From contig JAJLRJ010000007.1 in NCBI GenBank assembly GCA_024195265.1, positions 33,356,286 through 33,420,285 of the forward strand: a DNA stretch of 64,000 nt, written 5' to 3'. A program made the position numbers and the translations under genes. Below the pieces are notes generated by a model. The model did not search any database, was not told the DNA's origin, and saw nothing but the letters and a program-made list of their open reading frames with translations. This document shows, piece by piece, positions 13,301 to 24,400 of this stretch (the first letter of the stretch is position 1; the number at the start of each line of letters is the position of its first letter). The stretch is from Dendrophyllia cribrosa (lineage: Eukaryota; Cnidaria; Anthozoa; Scleractinia; Dendrophylliidae).

Positions 13301-13645
13301 GAGACGCTAATTCATCTTTTTTGGTCTTGCCATGTTACAGCCTCCTTTTGGAAAAGCGTAACCGACTGGCTTCAAAACGCTCTTCCGTTAATCGGCAAAT
13401 ACAACTTATTGAATATTACTGCACTGGGCTTGAGGCCGGAGCCTCATTCTACAGAATACTCGTGTCAATTAAACTATTGTCTACTGTTAGCGCGGTTTCA
13501 TATTTGGCAAGCCAAAATGGATGAAATATCGCCTAATTTTGCAAATTTTCTGCGCCTAGTTAAGTCAAGATCTATTATAGAGAAAAAAGCTGGGGACACT
13601 AAAAAATGGAACTTTCTTAAAGATTGTTCTTTATATAGCTCTTGA
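10349..13645 (+). CDS. LINE ORF2, endonuclease end plus reverse transcriptase (frame 2)
   Basis: About 1098 codons, opened by a TTG rather than an ATG because it is the continuation of the preceding frame. It begins with the endonuclease C-terminus (RLDFFLVS, then KTDHSVITLS near residue 70). A charged linker follows, then the reverse transcriptase: NWRPITLLNTDYKI, DQTGFMKGR, FIDFEKAFDS with the first catalytic Asp, RGVRQGCPLSPYLF, and YADDTTLIL at about residue 540 with the catalytic Asp pair. The C-terminus has CTFCNNSSETLIHLFW..C (about 977-995), the Cys/His knuckle typical of L1 and Tx1 groups. It stops at TGA, followed by about 200 bp of 3' UTR. No RNase H is seen. Confidence 0.9.
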   Translation: MKVVQDAMENMELCDVWRIFNPDCKRYTWRQRQPEIHCRLDFFLVSQSILGISTHADITPGFKTDHSVITLSLSLHSNPRGNGFWKLNTSLLADNNFIETIKIAIQETANEYKDDNLVNPLLLWDMIKLKVREKSITYSASIKKAKVTKEEELEKELAMLEKRLDNASTNDPPVSQNVTERIKILKEELEKIIEYRTKGAILRSKSRWYNEGEKNTKYFLNLEKRHFKQGTISQLKLSDGFFVISDKDILSECESFYKDLYASKIDNSVNFDFFQQANENVLTPDDQQVCDGLLTKAECEEALKSMNADKTPGTDGLPAEFYKAFWDDISMHLLSALNSAYESGCLSITQRRGIIKLIPKKSIEPFYIKNWRPITLLNTDYKIAAKAIANRIKTVLPKLINNDQTGFMKGRFIGENIRLIDGIIQYATQHNVPGLLLFIDFEKAFDSLEWPFIFDTLRFFGFGPSLINWVRTFYCNIESCVLNNGWSSNFFQPQRGVRQGCPLSPYLFILAAEVLAKTVRNNKSIRGLSLGNNEVKISQYADDTTLILDGSEKSLTSAIQILDDFGKISGLKLNDSKTEALWIGSKIGHEKILVSGKKFKWPKYKVKTLGLWLSTDPDMALRLNYNEKTENIRKLLSCWKYRRLTLLGKITVLKSLTASQLVYLLSPLRSNHHAIKEINYMFYHFLWNGKGDKIKRKVMINEPEYGGLKMIDLCSFNKSLKTTWVKKYLDTTNHGKWKFLVDLELENYGHDLIFRGNLNVSDTKKEVRVTDPFLKEILEYWAEINFVDQVSSDTAFQEQFLWFNSLIRIDNKPIFFKEWFEIGIFKVKHLQSGNDNFLTLKDFASKHDLSVRPLSFFGLLSAVKQIRNNVTDTAETRDYTFETLSEKIVKREKPGPLIYQKLIRAKSLTPRKSQLKWFQDCNFSDKEDTFNWELAYLMARRCTKSTKLIEFQFKLLHRRIPTNDFLLKIGRKENDNCTFCNNSSETLIHLFWSCHVTASFWKSVTDWLQNALPLIGKYNLLNITALGLRPEPHSTEYSCQLNYCLLLARFHIWQAKMDEISPNFANFLRLVKSRSIIEKKAGDTKKWNFLKDCSLYSS

Positions 13646-13848
13646 TATCGATTGTTTCCTTTCCCCTGACGGTCAAATACCAAAAATATTTTTAAAGATT
13701 TGTAAATCTTATATTTAACTAGATATATCTGACTGATTGTACTCAATCAAGGTTCGTTTATTGCTCCTGTCTTAACTGTACTTTCTTTGAACCTTCTCTT
13801 TTTGTTTGTTTTCTCTGTGCTGTAATTTAGTTATTGTATTGTATTGTT

Positions 13849-13875
13849 AATAAAAAATAAAAATAAAAATAAAAA
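13849..13875 (+). repeat. LINE 3' tail, AAAAAT-type microsatellite
   Basis: AATAAAAAATAAAAATAAA-type repeats directly follow the LINE 3' UTR. They mark the priming end of the insertion and also contain AATAAA poly(A) signals. Confidence 0.75.
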
Positions 13876-13877
13876 AT

Positions 13878-14002
13878 TGGTTGTGTTTCACCGAGAGTAA
13901 ATGGGTAAACGGCCGCCGGCACGGCCGCCATGAATAAACATGAGTTCGCCATTGTCAGCGGTCGCGATTTTTGTTGCCAGGCAACTGCCGGACACCATCA
14001 AG

Positions 14003-14076
<74 letters not shown>

Positions 14077-14557
14077 CGCTCGAATTCACGCGGCTCAGCT
14101 CCCGAGGGACGACAAATTTATTACCCTCGCTTCGCGAGGAACAAATATTCTTTGTCCTTGTATGTATACACCCGGGGAATGCTAGGGTGCCTCCTCGGAT
14201 TTTGGCCTCCGCCTCTATTTGTCGCTCTGCTTGTAAACACGCGCGAAACTGGCACGTGGCTAAAATAGAACAGTGCTTTGTACTATACCGATTGTAGATT
14301 TATTACTTACAAAGCGGACTCCATTCACGTCGTTTATTCAAGGACAGAAAATGTAATTTCTTCTGTTCATGAGTTTGTTTGGCTTGTTCGAGCGAAAAAA
14401 CGCCTACGAAACCGGTACGGAGAAGTGGAGGAAAAAAGCCGAAGAAAGAAACAGAGGCCTCTGATTTTTTGTCGTATGTGTAAGACAAATTTTAAAAATA
14501 AGGGGACACATATATCATCTACTAATCTTTTCACTATTTGGAAGGATGGCGCTCCGC
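13878..14557. other. Noncoding with compound TA/T34 microsatellite
   Basis: A (TA)n run at about 14003-14042 is followed by 34 consecutive T at 14043-14076. The rest has no recognisable coding content. Confidence 0.6.
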
Positions 14558-14561
14558 TTAA

Positions 14562-15277
14562 GGTTACCGTGTACCTTCAGATCGAAAATTTATTGAAATT
14601 TTTTTTTGGCGTCAAAATAAAGTTTACAGAATGACTTTTCATCCAAAAAAACATTATCGAAAAATAGTGAAAATTGACGGCGAAATAACGGTATAACTTT
14701 TGTGGGCGGAGTTGTTTATGAAGCGATATGTTTTTCTAAGCGCTGTTTTCTCAAAGTTAATGTTTCGCTTGTAGGGGACACTTCAAAGAGCTACAACTCG
14801 AAGGGAATTTGTTCGATTTTACTCAAATTTGAACAGAAGCTAGGCTAACATATAATCAACAAAAACATCTCGGCGAATTTCTTATTTCCGAAAACTTTTT
14901 CGTCAAGAGCCATTTCCGTGCGATCACTCCAATTTTTTTTCTCCCCCTTTCGAAAATATTCTGTAACTTTTCACTGCAATTGAATATGGGAAATCGCCGA
15001 CAATTTTTTTAGCGCTTCGTGTCCGGAAATCCGAGAACAAATCAAATTAGCAAAATACAATAATCGCTTTGAGTTATAGCGTTTTAAAGCTGATTCGGAC
15101 GTTCGAATTTAGACGTCGTAAAAAATTCGACAATTCATTTTATTACCAAATGGTTTCCATATTTAGATAGCCAGCTCTATAAGCTTTAATTTGATATCTG
15201 TGTTTAGGTATATCAAGTGTAATCTTAAGAGGCTAGAGCTGTTATACTGGAGACACCCCCGAAGGTACACTGTAACC
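14562..15277. mobile_element. 716-bp MITE with 17-bp TIRs and TTAA target duplication
   Basis: The left end GGTTACCGTGTACCTTC (14562-14578) and right end GAAGGTACACTGTAACC (15261-15277) are inverted repeats matching at 16 of 17 positions. Both are flanked by TTAA (14558-14561 and 15278-15281). A TTAA duplication is used by piggyBac and Kolobok transposases. The interior has no reading frame, so it is non-autonomous. Confidence 0.85.
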
Positions 15278-15465
15278 TTAAACTTTTCTTTATGATACCT
15301 GACATAACCCAGTTTCCACTGTTTCTTGGGTGTTAAGTCCGGGCACGGTTGATCGACCAATCACATAAAATGAGAAGTGATAATTATGTTATCCCTTAAA
15401 AAGGAAATCGTCAACTTTGTATTTTTATCTTATTTGCCAGGTAATATTATCTGTGCGATTCAAAG

Positions 15466-18400
15466 ATGAAGCTGTTCATAGCAATGTTATTAATCGTTGC
15501 AGACGTGGTAGGTAAGTATAATTGCTGCCCACACAGGGCTGTCATCCTTTTTCTCGGCTTGGTTATTTGTTTGCTTGTGAGCAGTTTACAGGCCCCTTTG
15601 AGTTGTAGCGTTGAAGGGACAAAAAATTACGGTTTATCATGCGCATAAGACGCGTCACCCGATGTGTACTAATGCAAACAACACTAGCAATGATGTGATC
15701 GATACATTAAACTTTTTACATTTGTTTTCTGCAATAGGGAGCTTACCTTTCCTTGTTGTATGAAGATCATTTATTAGCTCTTGTTAAATTGATCTTAAAT
15801 GTTTAGTGAATTTAAACCTTGATATGAGTCGTCAAGTACGTTCGCTCAGGTCAACCGAAGATCTCTTTAAACTCGAAACAGTTCAAAGATCCGATCAAGT
15901 GGATTGTGGATGTGAGTCTTGCAACACCGAATGAATGTGCGAAATATAATTTTCAAACCAGATCGACCAGACCTCTTTCACATGGACCGTCACTTAATAA
16001 TCTTTAGCGAACTTACTGATTGACCGCTGGGAATCCACGAGAATATAATGTTTCTTGGGAATAATCCAGAAATACTAACTGACCCTGACTACGTCACCGG
16101 TGCTTATATGTAAAAGACAAATATGAGACTGTTCTCCCTGCCCTTGTAGGTAGAACACGTTTAATTTATTTCAGAAAAGAACTTCGAGAGTAAATCTACA
16201 CTCGAAGTTCTTCTTCCCCAATAAGTGCACTAGTAACTTAGCGATGTTTTCCTGTATTATACAAATTCAGCACCAACAAGTGGTCGTCGATGAACTGATA
16301 ACTTGGTTAAGGTCAAATATGATACATATTTGTTGTCGTTATCGAAACTGGTTACAAAGTAAATGCAAAACTAAGCATCTCACTTCTTTTCGCGAAAAGA
16401 AGAATACTTTCTACGTTAGCATAGGCTAGCACTTCACTTCTAACAAAGAACTTCTATAAATATCCCTTTAATACAGCCCAAAATTTGTTTTTAGAAGCGA
16501 TAATCGTGCCGTGGATTTGGCTTGCAGTTAGGATCTAAGAGGTATTCAAAGTTGCTGAAATATTTAGCAAACTCTGAAAAATGGCAACATTTGGGAACTT
16601 TCAAACGTCGGAACTGATTTGATACAAAGACACCAGTCATTTAAATACCACTTATTTTTGCAGTTGCTGGGCCAGCACGGTGTTATCGTTGCCTTGCGGT
16701 TGATGGGGCGTTTTGTAACGCCCATCAGCAAAACCAAACTTGTGGCTGGGATGAGTCATCGCTAGGTACAACTAATTGTGCGTCCGCAGCAATAAAATAC
16801 CTAGACTTCAATGATGTCAGGTATGGCTTATTTCGAGGATGCATTGACTGCGCGGGTAAGTACAAGTTTTAGTAATAAAGTGAAAGAAGACATGCTTCGA
16901 TTGCTTTCGTACTTCGCCAAGGTTATGAAATGTGATCAAAGTTTTATGTGTCACTGGTTTTCAAGTTACAGCGGTTTTTAAGCCTCAGGTTCTCCTCTGT
17001 TTTCTTTTTTTTTTAATAAAAATGTAGAGAAATGAGGCAACTAAACTGAGGCGAAGAGAGATCAAGCAATATTGGAACCAGAAGGCAGTGGCATTTAAAA
17101 CAAACCCAAAATAATTATATAACACATTCAAACCCTTCCTGGATACTTAAAGGCCCATCGTCACTTACCGTGATGCACCGCGCATTGTTTATTTTGATTT
17201 GGACCCAGATAAATGCGATCTCTCGCGAAGTGAAATTTTGGCCTCTCATCTCCAGGAAGAAATGAACACTGAGTTTGAAATTTCGTTCGACATTGATTTT
17301 AAAATTTATTAGTCCAAAGAAGCGGTCCTGTTAGATATTAAAAGTCCGTATAACATGTCTCGCATTTTGTCTGGGGCCGCTCAACCCGCCTTTGTGTAGC
17401 TCCAGTCGCCGAGGTAGTTTCCTCCGCTTCGAAAGTTCGCATCGAAAACATTTTCACGTCGAAGGACGCGGAAAACCTCCTGCTATTTTTACCGAAAGTT
17501 TAAGGTCGATGCCCCTTAAAACGAAACCCCCAGCGAGCCGAGAAGTGTTTGTATTTTGTGGGCTGTTCCACAATTATGCCCGATTTGCATCGGGCATAAT
17601 TAATGAACTCCGCTGGCGGAGGACGTTTTCTCGGCTTCAGAAGTTTGCATAAAAAAAATTCGACGGCTAGGGAAGGGGAAAACCTCTTTCAACTTCCATG
17701 GAATATTTTACATAGATGCTGGCAAAAACGACTCCGCCGGCGAGCTGAGAAGTTTTGAGCTTTTCCTGTTGTTTACAGTTTAATACGGTCGACCGGTCAT
17801 GCATCAACGGTAATAATATTCAAATGTCAACTGACAGTATCTGTATGTGGAAAAAAATTACAAATAAACGATTCGAAGATAAATCTCAACTAGTAGGCAA
17901 TCTAATATACCTATTTCTTTTCCATGGCCTGGACGACCGAATTTCTGAGCCAAACCTTCTGAATGATCTCGTTTCTTGACAGCGCCTCGAGCCTTCGTCG
18001 GCGTTGCTTAGAAAACGTATCAGTAACGATGGAAAATAAAAGAAAACATACAAAAACAAGATGCAATGCCTTGAATATGAACTAAATATTTGAACGAAAT
18101 CATCTTGAAGCCAATAGACGATACAGATTCCCCGATGTAAACGGATTATTTTAGGAATCAAACTTTCCCGCCACAAAACGGTTTTTCATGGACCACGAAA
18201 TTCAAGATCGCCCGCAATGCATCACGGAAAGTGACAATGGGTCTTTAAGTAAATGGAGCAGAGAATACATTGATAAATTTCGTGATAAACGGTATAAAAG
18301 AGCAGGATCAAATAAGGTTGCGGGACATTTTGCCCATTACTTCGCAAATATAAACACTGGGCACCTAATATACAAGATGCCACTAAAGATAACTTTCAAT

Positions 18401-21400
18401 TGCTCAACATAGTAGTACAGTATATTACAAAGCATTATGGCCAATATAAACAACTCTAGAGATCTTTTCAGTTTTCGAAATGTATCAGAAATAGAAGTAA
18501 GATTCTAACAAGAGTACTGGGCATGACCAGATCACAATATTCTTAAAGTAGCAGCTGACGAGCTTTGGCCACCTTTAACGAAGAATTAATATATATAGTT
18601 AGGCTTGGCCTAACAGGGTTGCCCTCTGAAGACCCTCTGAACTTTTTTGCATAAGGCGACGCGAGTATAAAATCCAAGTCTTGTTTTGTTTACATAAAAT
18701 CGCTTTTCAATCTATGTAATGAATGAACAAACACATAAAAATGGACAACACAATCTTCTTTCGAAAAATTTTATTCAAATCTCCATTAGTTTATGTTTAA
18801 AAGCAAAACGCAAAACGCGCATCGAGGCCGAGCCGTGTCTTCGATGAAATTCAAGAAATTAATACAACTGAATTTAAGCTACACGTTTAAAAACAATTCT
18901 CCAAAACTAACGAGAACACAAACAAAAAGTCAACCACAGATTGATATCAAGATAAATTCCCATCGAAAAATGTAATTTGTTTTACCTTTAAGTTCCTCTG
19001 GCGACTACTGTGCTTGGAAATTCTTTAAATCTCCGCTTTGGTGCTGAAATCCGTAAAACGAACCCCTCTCTCGCATTGCTAAAAACGTATATAGTTCCTC
19101 GAAGCAAGATTTTATCCCTGAAAGCTCTTCTTTTTCCACTAAAGCGGCTTCTGAGTATCCCTTAATTAGTATCCCTGTCTTGAGTAGCAAACCACGAAAA
19201 AATGCAGGAAAATAACGACTTTAATTTAAACCGTTTTCTCCGCTCAGTAAACACAGCAAAACATCAAAGTGTTTTCCCAGCTGACGTGAAATTCGGCCGT
19301 GTAACCGCGCGAAAAAAAAGCCTCGCTTTGGTTTCAACATGACGTCGTACGCGCATGTTTTGCGACGTCATACGCGCCCACGAGCTAGTCCTGCGCGACG
19401 GAGCTACCTGCGCGACGGCGGAGGGCGGCGGGCACACGCGCGCCCGCGAAACATTCCGCTAGCCATGACCATGAAAAATGACGGGCTAGGTTCCATGAGT
19501 ATTGGGCTGCGCAGCCGGGCCTTCGGCCCGGCGAGTGCTCCGCTATAATGAAAGTGTAATAAAAAGCTACTGGCCCTCAGAATGGAAAAAGGGAGACTGG
19601 ATACCCATATTCAAGAAAGACGATCATCTGATGGAGAAGAATTATCGACCCATAATGGACTTTGGAACATATTTCAGAAAAAATTGTCATGTAGGATAAG
19701 AATTGTGATGTGACTATCTACGCCGATGATCATCACCAACTCTGTGCATGAGATTAAGGCTATGTTAAACAAGGAGGGGAAGACATATCCAAGAAAACCA
19801 GCTAAAATAAAATTTTGACAAGTATGAAGTTATGGTGATGGCACCCAAAAATGAGCCCAAAAAGATGAGTAGTACTGTAGCTCTTCCAGACCTCTATTTT
19901 TATTGGCCCCGTAGTACTGTAGCTTCTATTGTGTGTGTATTGTTTGTGTTGTTTAACCTATTGTTTCGTTAACCAATCACTGAGCTTGTTTGGAAAGGTA
20001 CAGCCTCTCCCAAAAAGATTGCTATTATACTAACTTGAACAGGAAAATTGACAGCTCAGTGGAAATTAAATTAATGGGAGTAACAATAGACGACCAGATG
20101 AGCTTTGGAAAGCATATTAGTGAAGAAGTCTTAACGCGGTTACGCAACCTTATACTTACTAAGGCTAAACGGAAAATTTATAAATCGGCTGTTCTTCTAC
20201 ACCAACTTATTGTCATATAGTTTGGCACTTTTGTAAATCATATGATAGTAGATAATAGAGAGAGTAGGAGCGAGCAGTACGTGCTGTTTATTGTAATAAG
20301 GCAGATGTGTATGAGATACTGTTTTAACCGGCTGGACTGCCATCACTTTACAATAAACGTTTACAGGATATAGCCATATTAATGTATAAATTAATTCAAG
20401 CACAGTATTTGCCATAATTATATCCAGGAACTGTTTACGAGAAACACTAGTGGATACAATGTACGAAACGCAGACGTTTTAAAACCTCGATTTAACACTG
20501 TTACATACAGTAAACATAGCCTTCGCTATCTAGGACCAACGCTGTGGTCTGAAGTAAATTAAAATACCAAACAAATAACATAATTTAACAATTTTCGCAA
20601 ATATATAAGAAAACTGAACGTTGCTAACATTTTAGTTGACAAATGTCTTGATTGTTCACTGCGTGCGAATTCGTTTAAGTAATACATGCAATTTTTTAAG
20701 TAGGTTTAAATACTTATAGTATTATTACTTGTAAATTTAAACATAAATTATAGGGTTTCATTTTTTATAATTTGAATCAATAGTATTACATGTAAATTTT
20801 AACTCCTCTTAAATAGTACTACTTGTCATTTTTTCAATTGGTTTTGCAAATAGTTTAAATAACAATTATAGTCCTATTTATGATGTGGAAACAAAATATC
20901 CGAAAGATTCTGGCAGTTGTTGTAAATGACACTTAATATTTGAAATTAACGTTAACATTTTGGGAGTTTTAATTTCGTATAATAAGGTGTTCAGTGGTTC
21001 ATTTATAATTTATTACTTTATTTCTTCATTTAGTTAGTTAGTTATCTGTTTGTTATAAAAAAATAACTTTCTCACAAACCCGCCCGCTAGTTCAAACAAC
21101 ATTTATTTGTGAAAGAAAACCTCATGGCTATAACTTTTAACTTGAATTTTTTTTTCAGATGAGAAGAAAGCGTGTTTTTCCCTTGGTGGCTATCTGATAA
21201 CAAAAAGGCAGACCTTACTGCAATGTGAGATCAAATGTTGCAGTGGCAGCAACTGCAACACTCAAGTCCCAACCCTTGGCTTGTCACAAAAAGGAATTAC
21301 AGTGTTTACACCAAATGGTAATAAAAACACTTTTATCTGTATTAGCTGATAAATAACATTTTATACGTTTGAAGGATGTTTTTATAAACCAAACTTTTGA

Positions 21401-24400
21401 TTTCGATGAAGTATACACCAAATGACTAATACAAATAAATAATTATCTAAAATACCGTACGGTATTTCTTACAGTGAGAAAAACGGCATTGTACCTACCA
21501 TGAAAACTACTTACTGTCTGTCATAACGTATGTGATGTGAGCACATGCAAAGGACAAATATATCAATTATTTAAATATTTTTCTATTTCTTTTTTATTAA
21601 TTTTTTTTATTTCAATTATTTTGGACAGTCGTTGGTCCAGGACAGTGTCAGAAATGTCTTGACGATGATGCAGCTTCTTGCATTAGCCATCAAACCACTC
21701 AAAAGTGTAGCGGTAACACAGATTCACTCGGCACAACTCATTGTGGTTCAGCAACAATTAAATACCGGTACGATAAGTCTATCAGGGAAGGAGTTATAAG
21801 TGGTTGTATCGACTGTGCGGGTAAGTTCAATTGTTTGTTTAAGAGGATGCTGTCCCGCCAAAATAACTGAAATTTCGCTGACCGTATTTCCATTCCCACC
21901 AAATATACAACTTTTTAAAATGGATAAAAATATACAACTTTTTTAAATGGATAAAAAGATTCCATGGGGTAATTTTAAAAATAATGGCGTTTAAATTATT
22001 GTTAATGTTTAAGCTAAATTTTAACTGTTAACTGTTCCATGACCTTTGATTTGTGCCTTCTTATGAAGTATCTTTTTCTTTTACCAACGTTAAGTCAGCA
22101 CAGGCACAAGTTGATTTGTGCCCCCTTGTGAGGTCTTATTACATAGCAACGTTAGTACTAGTCGTGTTTAAAATCTTGGAGCAACCAGAAAATGTCGTTA
22201 AGAAAAAAAAAATAATTATACCATTGTCCATGTAAGAATGTTTTTTCAAAATCTGGTTTACTCAAATCGCCTGTAAAAACAATGGAAAAATCATTTCACC
22301 TAATACTGCTAATATATATTTTTTATCAATTAATCTGTCTTTGCAGACAAGGAAGCGGCTTGTGCAGCAATTGGTGGTTATCTTAAAGGAGTTAAAAAAT
22401 GGACCTTGATGGAATGTCGTATCGAGTGTTGCAATAGCACCAACTGTAATGATAAAGGTAATGAAACTGATAAAAACGTTTCAAACTATTTTTTTTTCAA
22501 TATGTTCTAAATCTAAAAATTGAAATAGAATGGCTGAGATTTCGTTTCAACATTTTTAGTTCGAAAGCGGAACTTACTAAAGTCAGAAGAATACGATGTG
22601 AGGTCAAATCATAAGTGGTCAATCAGATGGCAATTACAATTTTCCTTTCAACTGTGGACTAGTTCAGTCGTATGGTTTATTTAAAGAAACACGAGTGTTT
22701 AGTATTAATTGTTTATTAAAATCAAAATCAGAAATAATTTTCTAGCAGTGTTAACCCCAGACCTTGGAAAAATTGAAAGCCACCTGGCTTGAAGGGATGC
22801 CACTATGCTTGAAGATCGTTCAGACTTTTTTCTTTAATCTTTATATACTTATCGCCCAAGAATAATAGTTACTATCTAGAGAAACTACCTAGAAGTCCTC
22901 TTCGAGTAATAAAATGTTATCACAAGACCCCACACACATGCTTGTTTGCACCCAGTTTTATTCCTTTAAAGATACATTAGGTGTACTCTATGATTTAAAC
23001 AATGTATAAAAGAAGATTGTAAAAACATTCATTAATAATTCAAAAAGAAAACGCAAAAGAAATTAATGTTTAAAGGAATAACTGAATACCACAGATACAG
23101 ATTTCATATTGCAATATCTTGCAATATCTTACAGTGTTGTTCAAATTTAAATCAAGGTATTCATATACAATTTTTGTCTTTAACTCGTACTAACAACTTT
23201 ATTTTTAAAATCTAGTATACTTGGGTTTCAACTTTTGTATATAGCTTTATTTTTTAACTAGTTTAATACGTGCTTTAAATATACAGTTTTTCAGTTGTAA
23301 AAGTTAGGAATTTTATACAGGACTCCCGTTTCCCCTGTTGTTTCTTAGTGAAGGGACTTTGCATGCCCTGATTTAATAGAGGTATTACTATGAGCGCGAA
23401 AGAACACTTGACTATTGTGCTATTTTGCACTAACGTCTTACTTTTTACAAACATTAACGAAAATTCAACTTGCACACAACTGTGAATAGTTTAGTGATCT
23501 GAAATTGTAATCACTCGTTCATGCAAACAATTCAATCGTGTTACAAATGTCACTGCAAATTGCTTCATCTAATTTATGCCATTACATACAATATGTTCAT
23601 TCCAATCCAAACCATGTTGCTTTTTTGTCTCGTTTTTTTTTTCACAGATGCTGTCAATACACGGTATAGAAACTTAACAAAATAATCGAACTTTACAATT
23701 TACGGTTATGGTCAATTGCTAGCGGATTCGTACTTGTAGTTAGATCTCAAAAATAAATAACAATCAAAATTAAGGAAACCATCGTAAAAAAACCAGGAAC
23801 TTAGTAATATGTCTGAAAAATTGTATTTTTCCCATCTCGTGGCAGTTCCCCCGGATCAAGTAAAGTGCAATTCTTGTCTTGAGGCAGGATATGAGGATGA
23901 TGCAGGTAGGTGTGCCAGGAAGCAGGTAAATCAAGTTTGTACCTCAGATTCCGCACTCGGTACAAGTCATTGTGCTTCCATGGCGGGAAAAGGCTTGGAT
24001 TCGACTGGAAAGGCTTATGGAATCTTTTATAGAGGATGCATTGACTGTTCGGGTGAGTATTGAAAACTAGAAAATTAAGATAAATTGTAAAGTGAAAAAA
24101 TAATCCCCAACTCGCAGTTGTGGCTGCAATTTTGTTTGCAATAGCTTAAATTGCAAACAAAATTGCAAACACAACTGCGAGGATCATTTCTTCACTTCAC
24201 ATTCTCTATCCGCAGTTCTTATGATTTATTCATTTATAAACCTCATTTGTTAATATAATGTATCGTGGAGAAGTAACAACTGTTACCGTTTAAGTTTGTA
24301 TAATTGTACAAGGAATCTCTGTTTGAGACTTCCTGCATACCATTTCATAGGAAAGAGTCCGTTACATAGTATTCGAGCTTACTGTGTCATTTTTACGAAA

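Larger units (their letters stand above)
8700..13877 (+). mobile_element. Nearly full-length L1/Tx1-like LINE retrotransposon
   Basis: A two-ORF non-LTR element. ORF1 encodes a charged coiled-coil protein (8953-9366). ORF2 encodes an APE-type endonuclease followed by a reverse transcriptase and a C-terminal Cys-rich knuckle (9864-13645). The 3' UTR ends in an AAAAAT-type tail at 13849-13875. The 5' end is not marked by a visible target-site duplication, so 8700 is approximate. ORF2 has one frameshift near 10312-10330 and ORF1 seems short, so this copy is probably dead, although the 1098-codon RT frame is intact, which implies recent insertion. Confidence 0.85.
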
